Shown: positions 8,496 through 16,503 of the stretch, in pieces
Layout of the letters: every line of letters begins with the position of its first letter
Numbering within the stretch: position 1 is the stretch's first letter
Assembly: GCA_039815825.1 (NCBI GenBank)
Contig: JBCBYO010000012.1
Location: forward strand, 1 to 64,000
Source of the DNA: JBCBDX01 sp039815825
GTDB taxonomy: Bacteria; Pseudomonadota; Alphaproteobacteria; Rhizobiales; Rhizobiaceae
DNA: 64,000 nucleotides
Direction: 5' to 3'
Position numbers and translations under genes: made by a program
The notes under the pieces: generated by a model
Told to the model about the DNA's origin: nothing
Databases searched by the model: none
Seen by the model: only the letters and a program-made list of their open reading frames with translations

Positions 8496-9031
8496 CGGAG
8501 CCGTCGTTCCAGTTCTTCAAGCCAATGGTCGCGAATGCCAAGCTCTTTTATATGTTCGGCTGTGTTGAGCACATAGTCTTCATTCGGGCCTGCTTTTCCG
8601 ACCGCGCCATGGACGCGGGTAACTGCGGTTTGAACATCCAGTTTGCCGGCGTATTGCCCGTGGCCTTGGTCGGCCACATAGGTGACCGCTGGTTTTTTCT
8701 CACCGTTTTTAAGACGAATAGTTCCCACCTGCTCTTTGTAGACATGGGTAATCAGCTCACGTTCGCGCAGATATTCCATCGTCTGTTCCCGGTCGCCTTG
8801 CGCTACCTTGTAGGCGATGCCGACACATGACCCGCCGCGGTCCAGCCCCATTACCAACCCCGGTCGTTGCCGTGTCCCGCGGTGCTCATAGGATGTGATG
8901 CACAAGGCGCGATGGTAACCGAAAAGCGTTGCGCGGGTGCGCTCGACAAAGGGAAAGTCGGGACGCCACATCAAAGAAGCGTAGCCGAACACCCACAGTT
9001 CGGGCATATCTGTTGCAGACAGTTTTTGCAT
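8477..9031 (-). CDS. chaC: ChaC-type glutathione-specific gamma-glutamylcyclotransferase
   Basis: Cytosolic enzyme that splits glutathione into 5-oxoproline and Cys-Gly. The substrate-binding loop is FGYASLMW near residues 15-22 (YGSLIW in characterised ChaC), followed by FPF, YHRALC and RGGSCVGIAYKV. Length of 184 residues fits ChaC. Start at ATG 9031; an alternative ATG at 9007 (MPELWVFGYASL) has no better ribosome site. The start codon lies only 15 bp from that of the divergent DUF2125 gene, so the two promoters must reach into each other's coding region. Confidence 0.88.
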   Translation of the reverse strand: MQKLSATDMPELWVFGYASLMWRPDFPFVERTRATLFGYHRALCITSYEHRGTRQRPGLVMGLDRGGSCVGIAYKVAQGDREQTMEYLRERELITHVYKEQVGTIRLKNGEKKPAVTYVADQGHGQYAGKLDVQTAVTRVHGAVGKAGPNEDYVLNTAEHIKELGIRDHWLEELERRLRQAMVA

Positions 9032-9046
9032 ATGAGGTCCGCTAAC

Positions 9047-10006
9047 ATGTCAGGGACGGCTCCGAAACCCGCATATAACAGCGCGCGACGGATAAAGTGG
9101 CTCGCTTTTGCTGTTTTGTTGGTGATCGCGCTTTACAGCGGCGGCTGGTACTTCGCGGCTGACCGTATCGGCGGGTTTGTAGACGAGCGGATCGATACGC
9201 TTGCTGCAGAAGGCGTTAAAATTGATTGCCCGGACAGGGAGGTGCGTGGTTTTCCGTTTCGCATCGGGCTGTTTTGTTCCGATCTCGATGTCGACGCGCC
9301 AACTGAGGCTTTCGCGCTTGACGCTGGTGCGTTTCGCTCAGCAGCCCAGGTTTACGATCCTACCCGCGCGGTCATTGAAGTTGATGCGCCCGTCGCTATC
9401 AACGTGGCCGGTGAGGCGGTCCGGCTGAATTATGCGGTGGGTCAAGCTGTTGTCGCTGTGCGCGCGCCAGGTCGTCGATCTCTTTCGATCGAGCTTCAAG
9501 ACGGGGTTGGCGCGGCCAGTGATGTCACGGCCGAATGGGAGCGTCTAACAGCGTTTTCGCGTGAGGCGGAAAACAATCTTGAACTCGCAATTCAGGCAGT
9601 CGGCCTTACCACGGATGCAGCGGACTTGCCTGTGCTCAATATCGACGCCTATGCGCTTATCGCGGAAGCATCTTACGAAACAACCAGTTTACGCGGAAAG
9701 ACGGGCATGCTGCGTCGATTTGCTGTTCGCCTCACCGATGACCGTGGCCTTCTGGCCAATGGTCCTTTTTCTGTGTCGGAAGTCGGGTTGGTGGACGCGG
9801 ATATCAGTGTTCGGGTTATTGATGTTCCCGGGATAGTGAGCGAGCTTGAGGTAATCTCGCCCGCTCTTTCAGCGGCAATCGGCGGCTTTCTCCAGCTACA
9901 ACCGCTTGGCGGCGACAATGGTGATGAAGTGGCTTTCGACATAAGTGTCCGGGACGGACAAGCATCCATTGGCTTTATCCCGCTTGGCGCAATACCGCGT
10001 CTTTAG
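9047..10006 (+). CDS. DUF2125 domain-containing envelope protein
   Basis: 319 residues. It starts with a single N-terminal membrane helix (residues about 17-36, WLAFAVLLVIALYSGGWYF) that serves as signal anchor, then a long beta-rich periplasmic part. The DUF2125 family signature is visible in GFVDERIDTLAAEGVKIDC followed by GFPFRIGLFC, with the two conserved Cys. Function is unknown; the family is common in Alphaproteobacteria next to tyrC, as here. ATG 9047 was preferred over 9032 because GAGG at 9035-9038 sits at the right distance. The 3' end nearly touches the converging tyrC. Confidence 0.85.
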   Translation: MSGTAPKPAYNSARRIKWLAFAVLLVIALYSGGWYFAADRIGGFVDERIDTLAAEGVKIDCPDREVRGFPFRIGLFCSDLDVDAPTEAFALDAGAFRSAAQVYDPTRAVIEVDAPVAINVAGEAVRLNYAVGQAVVAVRAPGRRSLSIELQDGVGAASDVTAEWERLTAFSREAENNLELAIQAVGLTTDAADLPVLNIDAYALIAEASYETTSLRGKTGMLRRFAVRLTDDRGLLANGPFSVSEVGLVDADISVRVIDVPGIVSELEVISPALSAAIGGFLQLQPLGGDNGDEVAFDISVRDGQASIGFIPLGAIPRL

Positions 10007-10008
10007 CG

Positions 10009-10932
10009 TCAGGTATCGGTGTTAGTTCGTCCGAAGTTTGGCGCGTCGACATCTTGTCCGGCCTCGATGATGGATTTGCGGATATCGCGGGTTTTCGTAA
10101 ACAGCACGTGCAGGGCTTCGCCGTCACCGCGCCGAATGGCGGCGCGTAAAGACGACAGGTCTTCTGAAAAGCGGGCGAGCATTTCAAGAATGGCGCTTTT
10201 GTTGTGTAGGCATACATCGCGCCACATGATCGGATCAGATGCGGCAAGGCGCGTAAAATCCCGGAAGCCTGAGGCGGAATATTTGATCACATCGGTCTCT
10301 GAAATGTCCTCGAACTCCGATGCTGTGGCAACAATATTATAGGATACCAGTTGCGGCAGGTGCGAAACCAACGCCAAAACTTGGTCGTGTTGTGCCGGAT
10401 CCATGGTCTCAACGTCAGAGCCAATTGCACGCCAAAAGTCCGACAATTTTCTTAAAGCCGTCGGGTCTGTTCCCGGCAAGGGTGTCAGGATGCACCAGCG
10501 CCCTTCGAACAGGGTAGCAAAACCAGAATCGGGGCCGGAATATTCCGTTCCTGCGATTGGATGGCCGGGAATGAAATGGACGTTGCTCGGTAATGGCGGC
10601 TGCATCTGCGTGACGACGGACGCCTTTGTCGAGCCAACATCGGTAACGATAGCGCCTGGTTTTAGGCGGGGCGCAATAACTTCAGCTACCGCGCCGCTTG
10701 CACCAACCGGTACGCTGACAATCACCAGATCGGCTTCATCAACCGCATGGCTAGCGTCGCGTGTATAGCTATCCCCAAGTGCCAGTTCTTCGGCGCGTGC
10801 CAGTGTTTGCTGGCTGCGGGTTGAAATCGCAATATGATCGGTGAGGCCATGGCGCCGCGCCGCGCGCGCGAGCGATGAACCAATCAAACCAATGCCGACC
10901 AGGGCGATTTTGGGAAAGTGAACTGGGGGCAA
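10009..10932 (-). CDS. tyrC: Prephenate/arogenate dehydrogenase
   Basis: NAD(P)-dependent oxidative decarboxylation of prephenate or arogenate in tyrosine synthesis. The N-terminal Rossmann motif is VGIGLIGSS, followed by DVGSTK and the catalytic-region FIPGHPIAGTEYSGP, and the helical dimerisation domain with HDQVLALVSHLPQL. Length 307. The start is TTG 10932, the only in-frame initiation codon ahead of the nucleotide motif; a TGATG at the end of hisC offers an ATG that is out of frame. It is the last gene of the chorismate mutase-hisC-tyrC set, eight bases after hisC. Sequence alone does not decide between prephenate and arogenate. Confidence 0.9.
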   Translation of the reverse strand: MPPVHFPKIALVGIGLIGSSLARAARRHGLTDHIAISTRSQQTLARAEELALGDSYTRDASHAVDEADLVIVSVPVGASGAVAEVIAPRLKPGAIVTDVGSTKASVVTQMQPPLPSNVHFIPGHPIAGTEYSGPDSGFATLFEGRWCILTPLPGTDPTALRKLSDFWRAIGSDVETMDPAQHDQVLALVSHLPQLVSYNIVATASEFEDISETDVIKYSASGFRDFTRLAASDPIMWRDVCLHNKSAILEMLARFSEDLSSLRAAIRRGDGEALHVLFTKTRDIRKSIIEAGQDVDAPNFGRTNTDT

Positions 10933-10939
10933 TTCAGCA

Positions 10940-12073
10940 TCAGCCCCGCTGTGCCATGAACGCTGTCAGCGCTTCAATAACGCCTTTATTGGCTTCATCT
11001 GTTCCAATGCTCATGCGCAGCGCGTTTGGCAAACCGTACGCAGTAACCCGGCGCAAAACGAAGCCGCGGGCGAGCAAAAATTCATCGGCATCCGCTGCTG
11101 TTTTGCCCGCTGTTTCTGGAAAGTGCACGAGCACAAAGTTCCCTACACTTGGTGTCACCTTGAGGCCTATTTCCTCAAAAGCGCTCGACAAACGCGGCAA
11201 CCAGCCATTGTTGTGGTCAACCGCTGCTTCCAAATGCTTACGGTCGCGCATTGAAGCCGACGCTGCTGCAATCGCGCTTGCATTGACATTGAACGGGCCG
11301 CGTACGCGATTGATAGCGTCAACCACATGGGCAGGGCCATAAAGCCAACCGACACGCAAAGCAGCTAATCCATGCACCTTCGAAAAGGTGCGCGTCATGA
11401 CCACATTATCGTTTGCTGATACGAGCTCGATACCAGAAGCATAGTCGTTCTTGCGCACATATTCGGCATAGGCGGCATCCAGAACCAACAAGACGTTCGA
11501 TGGCAAACCTTCGTGTAAGCGGCGTACTTCTGCGTCACTTAAATAAGTGCCTGTCGGATTGTTCGGATTTGCAAGAAAAACAAGCTTTGTCTTGGGCGTG
11601 ACGGCAGCCAGAATCGCGTCGACGTTTGCCGTGTGCGCCGTTTCTTTGGCGACAACCGGCGTTGCACCAGCCGCCATGATCTGGATTTTGTAAACGAGAA
11701 AACCATGCTCGGTGAAAATACCCTCATCGCCGGGCGACAGGTAAATTTGGCACAACAGGCCAAGCAGTTCATCTGAGCCATTTGAACAAACGATATTGGC
11801 GCTGTTTAAGCCATACGTCTCTGCGATGGCGTCCCGTAGCTCGTTGGCGGCGCCATCGGGATAAATTGCCAGATTGTCTGCCAGTTCGCGATAAGCGTCC
11901 ATCGCCGCTGGGCTAGGGCCAAGCGGTGTTTCATTGGACGACAATTTGTGCAGTTTCACGCCCGGTGCCGCTTTGTCGCGGCCTGGAACATAGGCTGCAA
12001 TATCGAGGACGCCCGGTTTGGGCTGGGGAATGTCGACCATTATTGTGTCCGTTTCAGAAACTGGCTTATTCAT
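10940..12073 (-). CDS. hisC: HisC-type histidinol-phosphate/aromatic aminotransferase
   Basis: PLP-dependent class I/II aminotransferase of the HisC family, 377 residues. Visible motifs are KLSSNETPLGPSP at the N terminus, the NPNNPTGT block, LDAAYAEY, the Schiff-base lysine in RTFSKVHGLAALRVG, and a C-terminal Arg in ALRMSIGT. It normally converts imidazole acetol-phosphate to histidinol phosphate, but its position between chorismate mutase and TyrC suggests it also, or mainly, transaminates prephenate or aromatic keto acids. This is inference from context. It overlaps the preceding gene by 8 bp. Confidence 0.9.
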   Translation of the reverse strand: MNKPVSETDTIMVDIPQPKPGVLDIAAYVPGRDKAAPGVKLHKLSSNETPLGPSPAAMDAYRELADNLAIYPDGAANELRDAIAETYGLNSANIVCSNGSDELLGLLCQIYLSPGDEGIFTEHGFLVYKIQIMAAGATPVVAKETAHTANVDAILAAVTPKTKLVFLANPNNPTGTYLSDAEVRRLHEGLPSNVLLVLDAAYAEYVRKNDYASGIELVSANDNVVMTRTFSKVHGLAALRVGWLYGPAHVVDAINRVRGPFNVNASAIAAASASMRDRKHLEAAVDHNNGWLPRLSSAFEEIGLKVTPSVGNFVLVHFPETAGKTAADADEFLLARGFVLRRVTAYGLPNALRMSIGTDEANKGVIEALTAFMAQRG

Positions 12074-12848
12074 CTGTCAGCGGCGCGAAATAACCGCCTG
12101 CTGCACGAATGTCGAGCAGTTCAGTGGGCGTTTTACCGCCGGGTCCAATTGCGATGAGTGAAACAGTTCCGCCATCAGGCTCCTCTTGTGATGCCAAGAG
12201 CTCACCGCCGTCCCAATTGTTCAAGTCTGACTTAGACTTCGTGCGCACGACATAGACCCGCCACTCGAACGGTACCGGATCGGATAGCGGAGGCGCCAAG
12301 ACCAACGCATCGACGGCGTTGAACGAGACCGGTACGATGGGAAGGCGCGCCATGACCGACAATCCGCTCGTGCCACCGATGCCACGCCACCAATCAACGG
12401 TGTGATCTTTCGGCGTCTCCAACACGACGATTGCATTTTGGGTATTTTGCGCCGCGTCCATCGCGCGATCGATCGTGCTGTGCGTTTGAACCTCAACGGT
12501 GAATCCAAATTGGTAACGCACTGTGTCATTGAGGCGGTTGTCTTTGGTCTGCGCGATATGAACGGTATATGCTGCCTGAAGCCAAGTGAAGGTCGATATG
12601 ATTTCGCGCCACATATGCGCTATTGTGGCAAATGGTATCGAGCCGCTGTGGCGCTCTTTGAGCACTTCCATCATTTGCGCTTCACGGCCCGGACGGAAGG
12701 CGGCCCCCCGATTTTTTGATGCGCCTTTGGCTTTGATAAGTTCATCAATTACTTGCGCGCGCTGCAATAAAAGCGCGTGTATCGACTGATCCGCCATATC
12801 GATTTTGGCGCGCAATTCGGCGAGTTTCTGCAGGTCTTGGTCACTCAT
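12066..12848 (-). CDS. Chorismate mutase (AroQ-type) with long C-terminal domain
   Basis: The first 100 residues form an AroQ helical chorismate mutase: ELRAKIDMADQSIHALLLQRAQVIDEL at the first helix, with the conserved Arg and Lys positions, then FRPGREAQMM and MWREIISTF. This turns chorismate into prephenate, the entry to Phe and Tyr. Residues about 100-260 form a second region like a weakened prephenate dehydratase part (VEVQTHSTIDRAMDAAQ, GPGGKTPTELLDIRAAGGYF); whether it is active or regulatory is unknown. Length 260 fits the Hyphomicrobiales family. First gene of the tyrC operon. Confidence 0.88.
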   Translation of the reverse strand: MSDQDLQKLAELRAKIDMADQSIHALLLQRAQVIDELIKAKGASKNRGAAFRPGREAQMMEVLKERHSGSIPFATIAHMWREIISTFTWLQAAYTVHIAQTKDNRLNDTVRYQFGFTVEVQTHSTIDRAMDAAQNTQNAIVVLETPKDHTVDWWRGIGGTSGLSVMARLPIVPVSFNAVDALVLAPPLSDPVPFEWRVYVVRTKSKSDLNNWDGGELLASQEEPDGGTVSLIAIGPGGKTPTELLDIRAAGGYFAPLTDE

Positions 12849-12860
12849 AGCGCTATGCGT

Positions 12861-13640
12861 CTAGGTCAGTTCTTTGTGGTCTGCAATTGCTGGCTTTGTC
12901 GATTGACGCTTTGTGCGCCCTGCGACCGACCCTTGTGGCGCAAAAACCGGAACAAAGACGCGCCTTGATTGTCGTTCGGTGACCGGTAGGCCCTGGTAAA
13001 GCCGCTTTTGCGCCTCGATGATGAGGACCCCTGACAGCATTGGCCAAAGGCGTAACCCGATAGCCTCGATCCGACCCGAAAGCTTGTACGTCAAGAACCT
13101 GCGGGAAGGTGGAAAGAAAAGTGCTTCGGTTTCAGCGGTCGCGGTGAAATTTGTCTCGCGAAGCAGCTTGATAATCTGCGCACGTGAATAAGGGCGACCG
13201 GTGCCAAATGGCGTCGTTTCAACGCGCGCCCAAACGCCTTGGCGATTGGGAACCACGATCACAAGCCGCCCGTTAGGTGCGAGCACCCGCCACATCTCCA
13301 TAAGTGTTTCGCGCGGATTTTCGGCATGCTCCAGGACGTGAACCATCAGTATGCGGTCCACAGCTGAATCGGTCAGTGGGAGCTCTTCATCAAACACTAA
13401 AGCTGTTTTAGATGGCCCCGTGCGTGGCCATCGTGCAGCGCCGTGATTGGCAAGCATAAATGCCATTGTTCGATCGGTATCCGGTTCGAAACGTTCAAGC
13501 CAAGGCCTTGTGTAACCCAAACCGAGCAGACGCTCGTTTGCGACGGGTTCCCAAATCCGGCTAAGTGACATGCCAATGGCCTGGCTTGCCTTTCGGCCCA
13601 GTTCTGAATGATACCATGCGCGCAGTTCGACAATGTCCAT
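12861..13640 (-). CDS. Class I SAM-dependent methyltransferase
   Basis: 259 residues from ATG 13640 (MDIVELRAWYHSELGRKASQ). The fold is recognisable by ALVFDEELPLTDSAVDRILMVHVLEHAENP, where the acidic-to-LEH part is the methyltransferase-11 signature, and WRVLAPNGRLVIVVPNRQGVWARVETTPFG. The first Gly-rich motif appears as LLGLGY. The family is conserved in Alphaproteobacteria but the substrate is unknown. A longer frame opens at 13751 but would run through the cupin promoter and is not favoured. Divergent from the cupin gene with a 73-bp gap, and 12 bp upstream of chorismate mutase on the same strand. Confidence 0.84.
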   Translation of the reverse strand: MDIVELRAWYHSELGRKASQAIGMSLSRIWEPVANERLLGLGYTRPWLERFEPDTDRTMAFMLANHGAARWPRTGPSKTALVFDEELPLTDSAVDRILMVHVLEHAENPRETLMEMWRVLAPNGRLVIVVPNRQGVWARVETTPFGTGRPYSRAQIIKLLRETNFTATAETEALFFPPSRRFLTYKLSGRIEAIGLRLWPMLSGVLIIEAQKRLYQGLPVTERQSRRVFVPVFAPQGSVAGRTKRQSTKPAIADHKELT

Positions 13641-13713
13641 ATGCATTGAAACACCAAAGCGGATTTGAACGAGCCGCGCAAATGGCTTGTGGCCCCAAAC
13701 GATGAGGAAAGAC

Positions 13714-14166
13714 ATGGACGAGATATATTCTGCCCAGCAAATCCGGGACATGTTGGGTTTGAAGCCGCATCCTGAGGGGGGTTGGTATGGCGAAACCTAT
13801 CGTGATCCTGCAACAGTCGATGGCCGGTCGGTATCAACGGCTATCTATTTTCTATTGGAAGGTGGTGACGTTTCACATTGGCACCGAGTAACCGATGCTT
13901 CTGAGGTTTGGCATCACTATGCCGGCGCTCCCCTTGTGATCACCCTGTCGCCTAATGGCCATGATGCCGAAGCGCACCGGCTTGGCACCAATTTCGCCAT
14001 TGGCGAGCGTCCGCAGCTGGTGGTGCCGGCCAACCATTGGCAGACCGCCGCAAGTCTTGGTCACTGGACACTGGTAGGTTGCACGGTCGCACCCGGTTTT
14101 GAGTTTTCCTCGTTCGAGCTCGCCGATCCTGATTGGCGGCCTACCCCCCGGCAGTCTTCGACGTGA
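13714..14166 (+). CDS. DUF985 cupin-fold protein
   Basis: 150-residue RmlC-like cupin of the DUF985 family. Conserved pieces are LKPHPEGGWYGETYRD, STAIYFLLEGGDVSHWHRV, EVWHHYAGAPL and APGFEFSSFEL. The His residues of SHWHRV and EVWHHY are the expected metal or ligand positions. No enzymatic role is established for most of the family. ATG 13714 follows a good ribosome site (GAGGAAAG at 13704-13711). Its 3' end overlaps the converging EamA gene by 26 bp. Confidence 0.86.
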   Translation: MDEIYSAQQIRDMLGLKPHPEGGWYGETYRDPATVDGRSVSTAIYFLLEGGDVSHWHRVTDASEVWHHYAGAPLVITLSPNGHDAEAHRLGTNFAIGERPQLVVPANHWQTAASLGHWTLVGCTVAPGFEFSSFELADPDWRPTPRQSST

Positions 14167-15064
14167 GCCGTTTGTTTCTGCTTGAAAGGGCGCCCGAGGC
14201 CAGAAACGCGCCGCCCACGATAAGAAGGCATGCTAACGCCAACGCCATAGTCGCAGATGCCGTACCGGTAAGCACTAGGATAATTGTCGACAAGAGTGGG
14301 GCGGCATAGCTTGCCGTGCCCAGCCATTGAATATCACCGAATTTCATCCCGTAATCCCAAGTGTAAAAAGCGCCGCCCAACGGCAATAGGCCGAGCCCTA
14401 TCAGCGACAGCCATTGCAAGGGCGAGAGGATCCAAACCACGGGTTCAAAAATCAACGCGATGATGGCGGAGAGTGCCGCGGCAACTGCACATGAAATTGC
14501 CACCATTTGGGTCGGTACTTTTGCGAACAAGCGCGAACCCAGCGAGTAGCTCGCCCACGTAAAGGCGGCGGCCAGCGCGAGCATGTAGCCCCAAAGGCCT
14601 TCACTTGAAAACGCCAGCTCGCCCGACCCGCCGACCAAAAGACCGCAACCAATCAAACCGCAGAGCGCACCAACCAGATGATACCAGCGTAGTTTTTCAC
14701 CTGGTAGCAATGCGCTCCCGACAACAATTAAAACTGGCCACAGATATGCAATAAGGCTTGCTTCAGCAGCTGGTGCGCTTTTTAGGGCCGAGAAGTAGAG
14801 CGCGTGGTAGGCAAAGAGGCCCAGTGATGAAAAGGCCAATGCCTTAAGCGGCACTTCATTCGCATCTTGCTTGTCTGGCAGGCCGTTCAATAGCCGCCAA
14901 GTGGCGCCAACCAAGGCGCCGACAGCGAAAGCGATGGCCGCTGTTTGAAATGGTGGGATGCCTTCTGTTCCGACAGTGAGCAATGCCAGAATTGCCCAGG
15001 ACGCGATCGCCGTCAGACCGATCAAATTGGCACGTCTTCGTTCGGCGGGGCTGGTGTCCGTCAT
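14141..15064 (-). CDS. EamA/DMT family transporter
   Basis: 307-residue inner-membrane protein with ten predicted helices arranged as two EamA repeats, each ending near a conserved Pro/Gly pattern (YLWPVLIVVGSALLPGEKL in the first, LGTASYAAPLLSTIILVLTGTASATMALALA in the second). Members export amino acids, nucleosides or drugs; the substrate here cannot be told. ATG 15064. It is followed on the same strand, upstream, by the DUF3108 gene at a 23-bp gap. Confidence 0.86.
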   Translation of the reverse strand: MTDTSPAERRRANLIGLTAIASWAILALLTVGTEGIPPFQTAAIAFAVGALVGATWRLLNGLPDKQDANEVPLKALAFSSLGLFAYHALYFSALKSAPAAEASLIAYLWPVLIVVGSALLPGEKLRWYHLVGALCGLIGCGLLVGGSGELAFSSEGLWGYMLALAAAFTWASYSLGSRLFAKVPTQMVAISCAVAAALSAIIALIFEPVVWILSPLQWLSLIGLGLLPLGGAFYTWDYGMKFGDIQWLGTASYAAPLLSTIILVLTGTASATMALALACLLIVGGAFLASGALSSRNKRLTSKTAGG

Positions 15065-15087
15065 GCAAAGCGCATGCGTTCATTGTC

Positions 15088-15882
15088 CTAATTTGTCAAT
15101 TGCTCAAAGCGGGTCGCACGAACCCGTAGTGTTACGAGCCGCGTTTTTACTTTAGCGGCGACGGGCGCGTAAAAACCGGTTGCGCCAATTGGACCAAATG
15201 ACACCTCGATGGAGCCGTTCTTTTCCATCCATTTGATGTCCTGTTTGTTGGCATCATAGCCGCTGACGGGAATATACTTGCCCTTGCAAGTGACTACATC
15301 CCCTTTGAAACCTCGGACACTGAACGGCACTGTCCGCAAATAGGATAACTTCACATCCAGCCGCATCGCCCCGTCAAAAGCCTTGATTGTTCGATTGCAA
15401 ACGTCCCTTGGTTTTTGTGCAGGAACCATAATGGCGCTGATCGGATCAAGCGCATTGGCAAGGTCGCCTGTGTCCAGTGGCACCCATTTCCCGCGCTTCT
15501 TCACCGGGGGGGAATTTTCTGCACCGGTGATGGTGTTGCCAACGAAGTCAAAGAGGGTTCCCTTCTTGGTTTTTCCCTCGGTATAGGTTGCCGCGAAAGC
15601 TCTTGGCTTAACTTCTTGAGACAACAAGGTGCCTTTGGTTGTTAGTTGGCCATTGATGGCTGCAAACAACCGTGCAACGCCCGACGATCGCAATGATCCA
15701 TTGACTTGATAATCGCCATTTGAATGAACGTTGGTGTTGAACGCGCTGTTGCCGACCGTAAAGCCAAACGCGGATATGCGATACTCAGCGCGATACTTCA
15801 CGGGCTCTTCAGCGCTGGCAGCTGGTATGTTTCCCAGCATGCTGAACGTGATAAGCGCTGTTATGAGTATTTGTTTGCCCAT
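15088..15882 (-). CDS. DUF3108 exported protein
   Basis: 264 residues with a clear Sec signal peptide (residues 1-24, ending in NIPAASA then EEPVKYRAEY). The mature part starts with a DUF3108 pattern (YRAEYRISAFGFTVGNSAFNT, GVARLFAAINGQL) and is predicted to be beta-rich. Two Cys (DVCNRT and VVTCKGKY) could form a disulfide. Function unknown; the family is commonly found upstream of rpmB in this order, as here (divergent, 250 bp apart). That 250-bp gap shows no tRNA or clear terminator. Confidence 0.83.
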   Translation of the reverse strand: MGKQILITALITFSMLGNIPAASAEEPVKYRAEYRISAFGFTVGNSAFNTNVHSNGDYQVNGSLRSSGVARLFAAINGQLTTKGTLLSQEVKPRAFAATYTEGKTKKGTLFDFVGNTITGAENSPPVKKRGKWVPLDTGDLANALDPISAIMVPAQKPRDVCNRTIKAFDGAMRLDVKLSYLRTVPFSVRGFKGDVVTCKGKYIPVSGYDANKQDIKWMEKNGSIEVSFGPIGATGFYAPVAAKVKTRLVTLRVRATRFEQLTN

Positions 15883-16132
15883 GGATCGAATGCTTTTGTA
15901 AGCGAATGTAACCTGCGTCCCTTTAGGTTACAGGTGCATCTCCGGTGATTTCGGCCAAATTGTGGTCATTTAGCTGGTCGGCTGTCAAATTTGCACGCAG
16001 CCGTTGACGCTTGGCGCAGGTTTGACTATAGCACCGCGACTTTTCCGCTCTTCGTGATGCGAATAGCCGGGCCGGCTTTGTCGGTTACGAACGGAGCCGG
16101 ATTTTCTGGAATTGACACAATTTAGGTGACCC

Positions 16133-16426
16133 ATGTCCCGTACCTGTGAACTAACATCGAAGTCTGTCATGTCTGGCAACAATGTCAGCCACGCCAACAA
16201 TAAGACACGTCGTCGTTTTCTGCCGAACCTGGTAAATGTCACGCTGCATTCCGATGCGCTTGGCGAAAAGTTCAAGCTTCGCATTTCTGCAGCTGCACTT
16301 CGCACGGTTGAGCATCGCGGTGGTCTTGACGCTTTTCTGGCTAAGGCGAAAACAAACGAGCTGTCCTCTCGCGCACGTTTGATCAAACGCCGTGTTGCGC
16401 AAAAGCAGGCTGAAGCTGCCGCTTAA
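16133..16426 (+). CDS. rpmB: 50S ribosomal protein L28
   Basis: 97-residue L28 of the large ribosomal subunit. The N terminus MSRTCELTSKSVMSGNNVSHANNKTRRRF is the classic L28 signature, followed by PNLVNVTLHSDALGEKFKLRIS and RTVEHRGGLDAFL. No paired zinc-binding Cys are seen, as is usual for alphaproteobacterial L28. A ribosome site AGGTG precedes ATG 16133. It is followed 47 bp later by the preQ1 riboswitch and the transporter gene. Confidence 0.97.
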   Translation: MSRTCELTSKSVMSGNNVSHANNKTRRRFLPNLVNVTLHSDALGEKFKLRISAAALRTVEHRGGLDAFLAKAKTNELSSRARLIKRRVAQKQAEAAA

Positions 16427-16452
16427 GCCTCTCGACTGATCTGATTAATCCC

Positions 16453-16472
16453 GCACAGCAATCCCGCTGTGC
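16453..16472 (+). other. Seven-bp hairpin between rpmB and the preQ1 aptamer
   Basis: GCACAGC at 16453-16459 pairs perfectly with GCTGTGC at 16466-16472 around a 6-base loop. No T-tract follows, so it is not a standard intrinsic terminator. It ends one base before the riboswitch P1 stem and may stack on it or separate it from rpmB read-through. Confidence 0.6.
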
Positions 16473-16473
16473 G

Positions 16474-16503
16474 CTGGTGGCATAACCCAGGATAAAAAAA
16501 TGC
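16474..16503 (+). promoter_or_regulatory. preQ1-I riboswitch (candidate) covering the start codon
   Basis: H-type pseudoknot with the layout of preQ1-I aptamers. P1: CTGG 16474-16477 with CCAG 16487-16490. P2: GCAT 16480-16483 with ATGC 16500-16503. A single C at 16486 takes the place of the ligand-pairing cytosine, and the A-rich joining strand GATAAAAAA is 16491-16499. The P2 3' strand contains the ATG of the downstream gene, and the AGGA ribosome site (16489-16492) starts in P1. Binding of preQ1 would therefore block translation. The gene controlled is a queuosine-precursor transporter, a known target class. Confidence 0.8.

Noticed and set aside
15883..16132. tRNA or small RNA in the 250-bp gap before rpmB
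   Set aside because: No cloverleaf or terminator hairpin was found by eye; it probably holds only the two divergent promoters.
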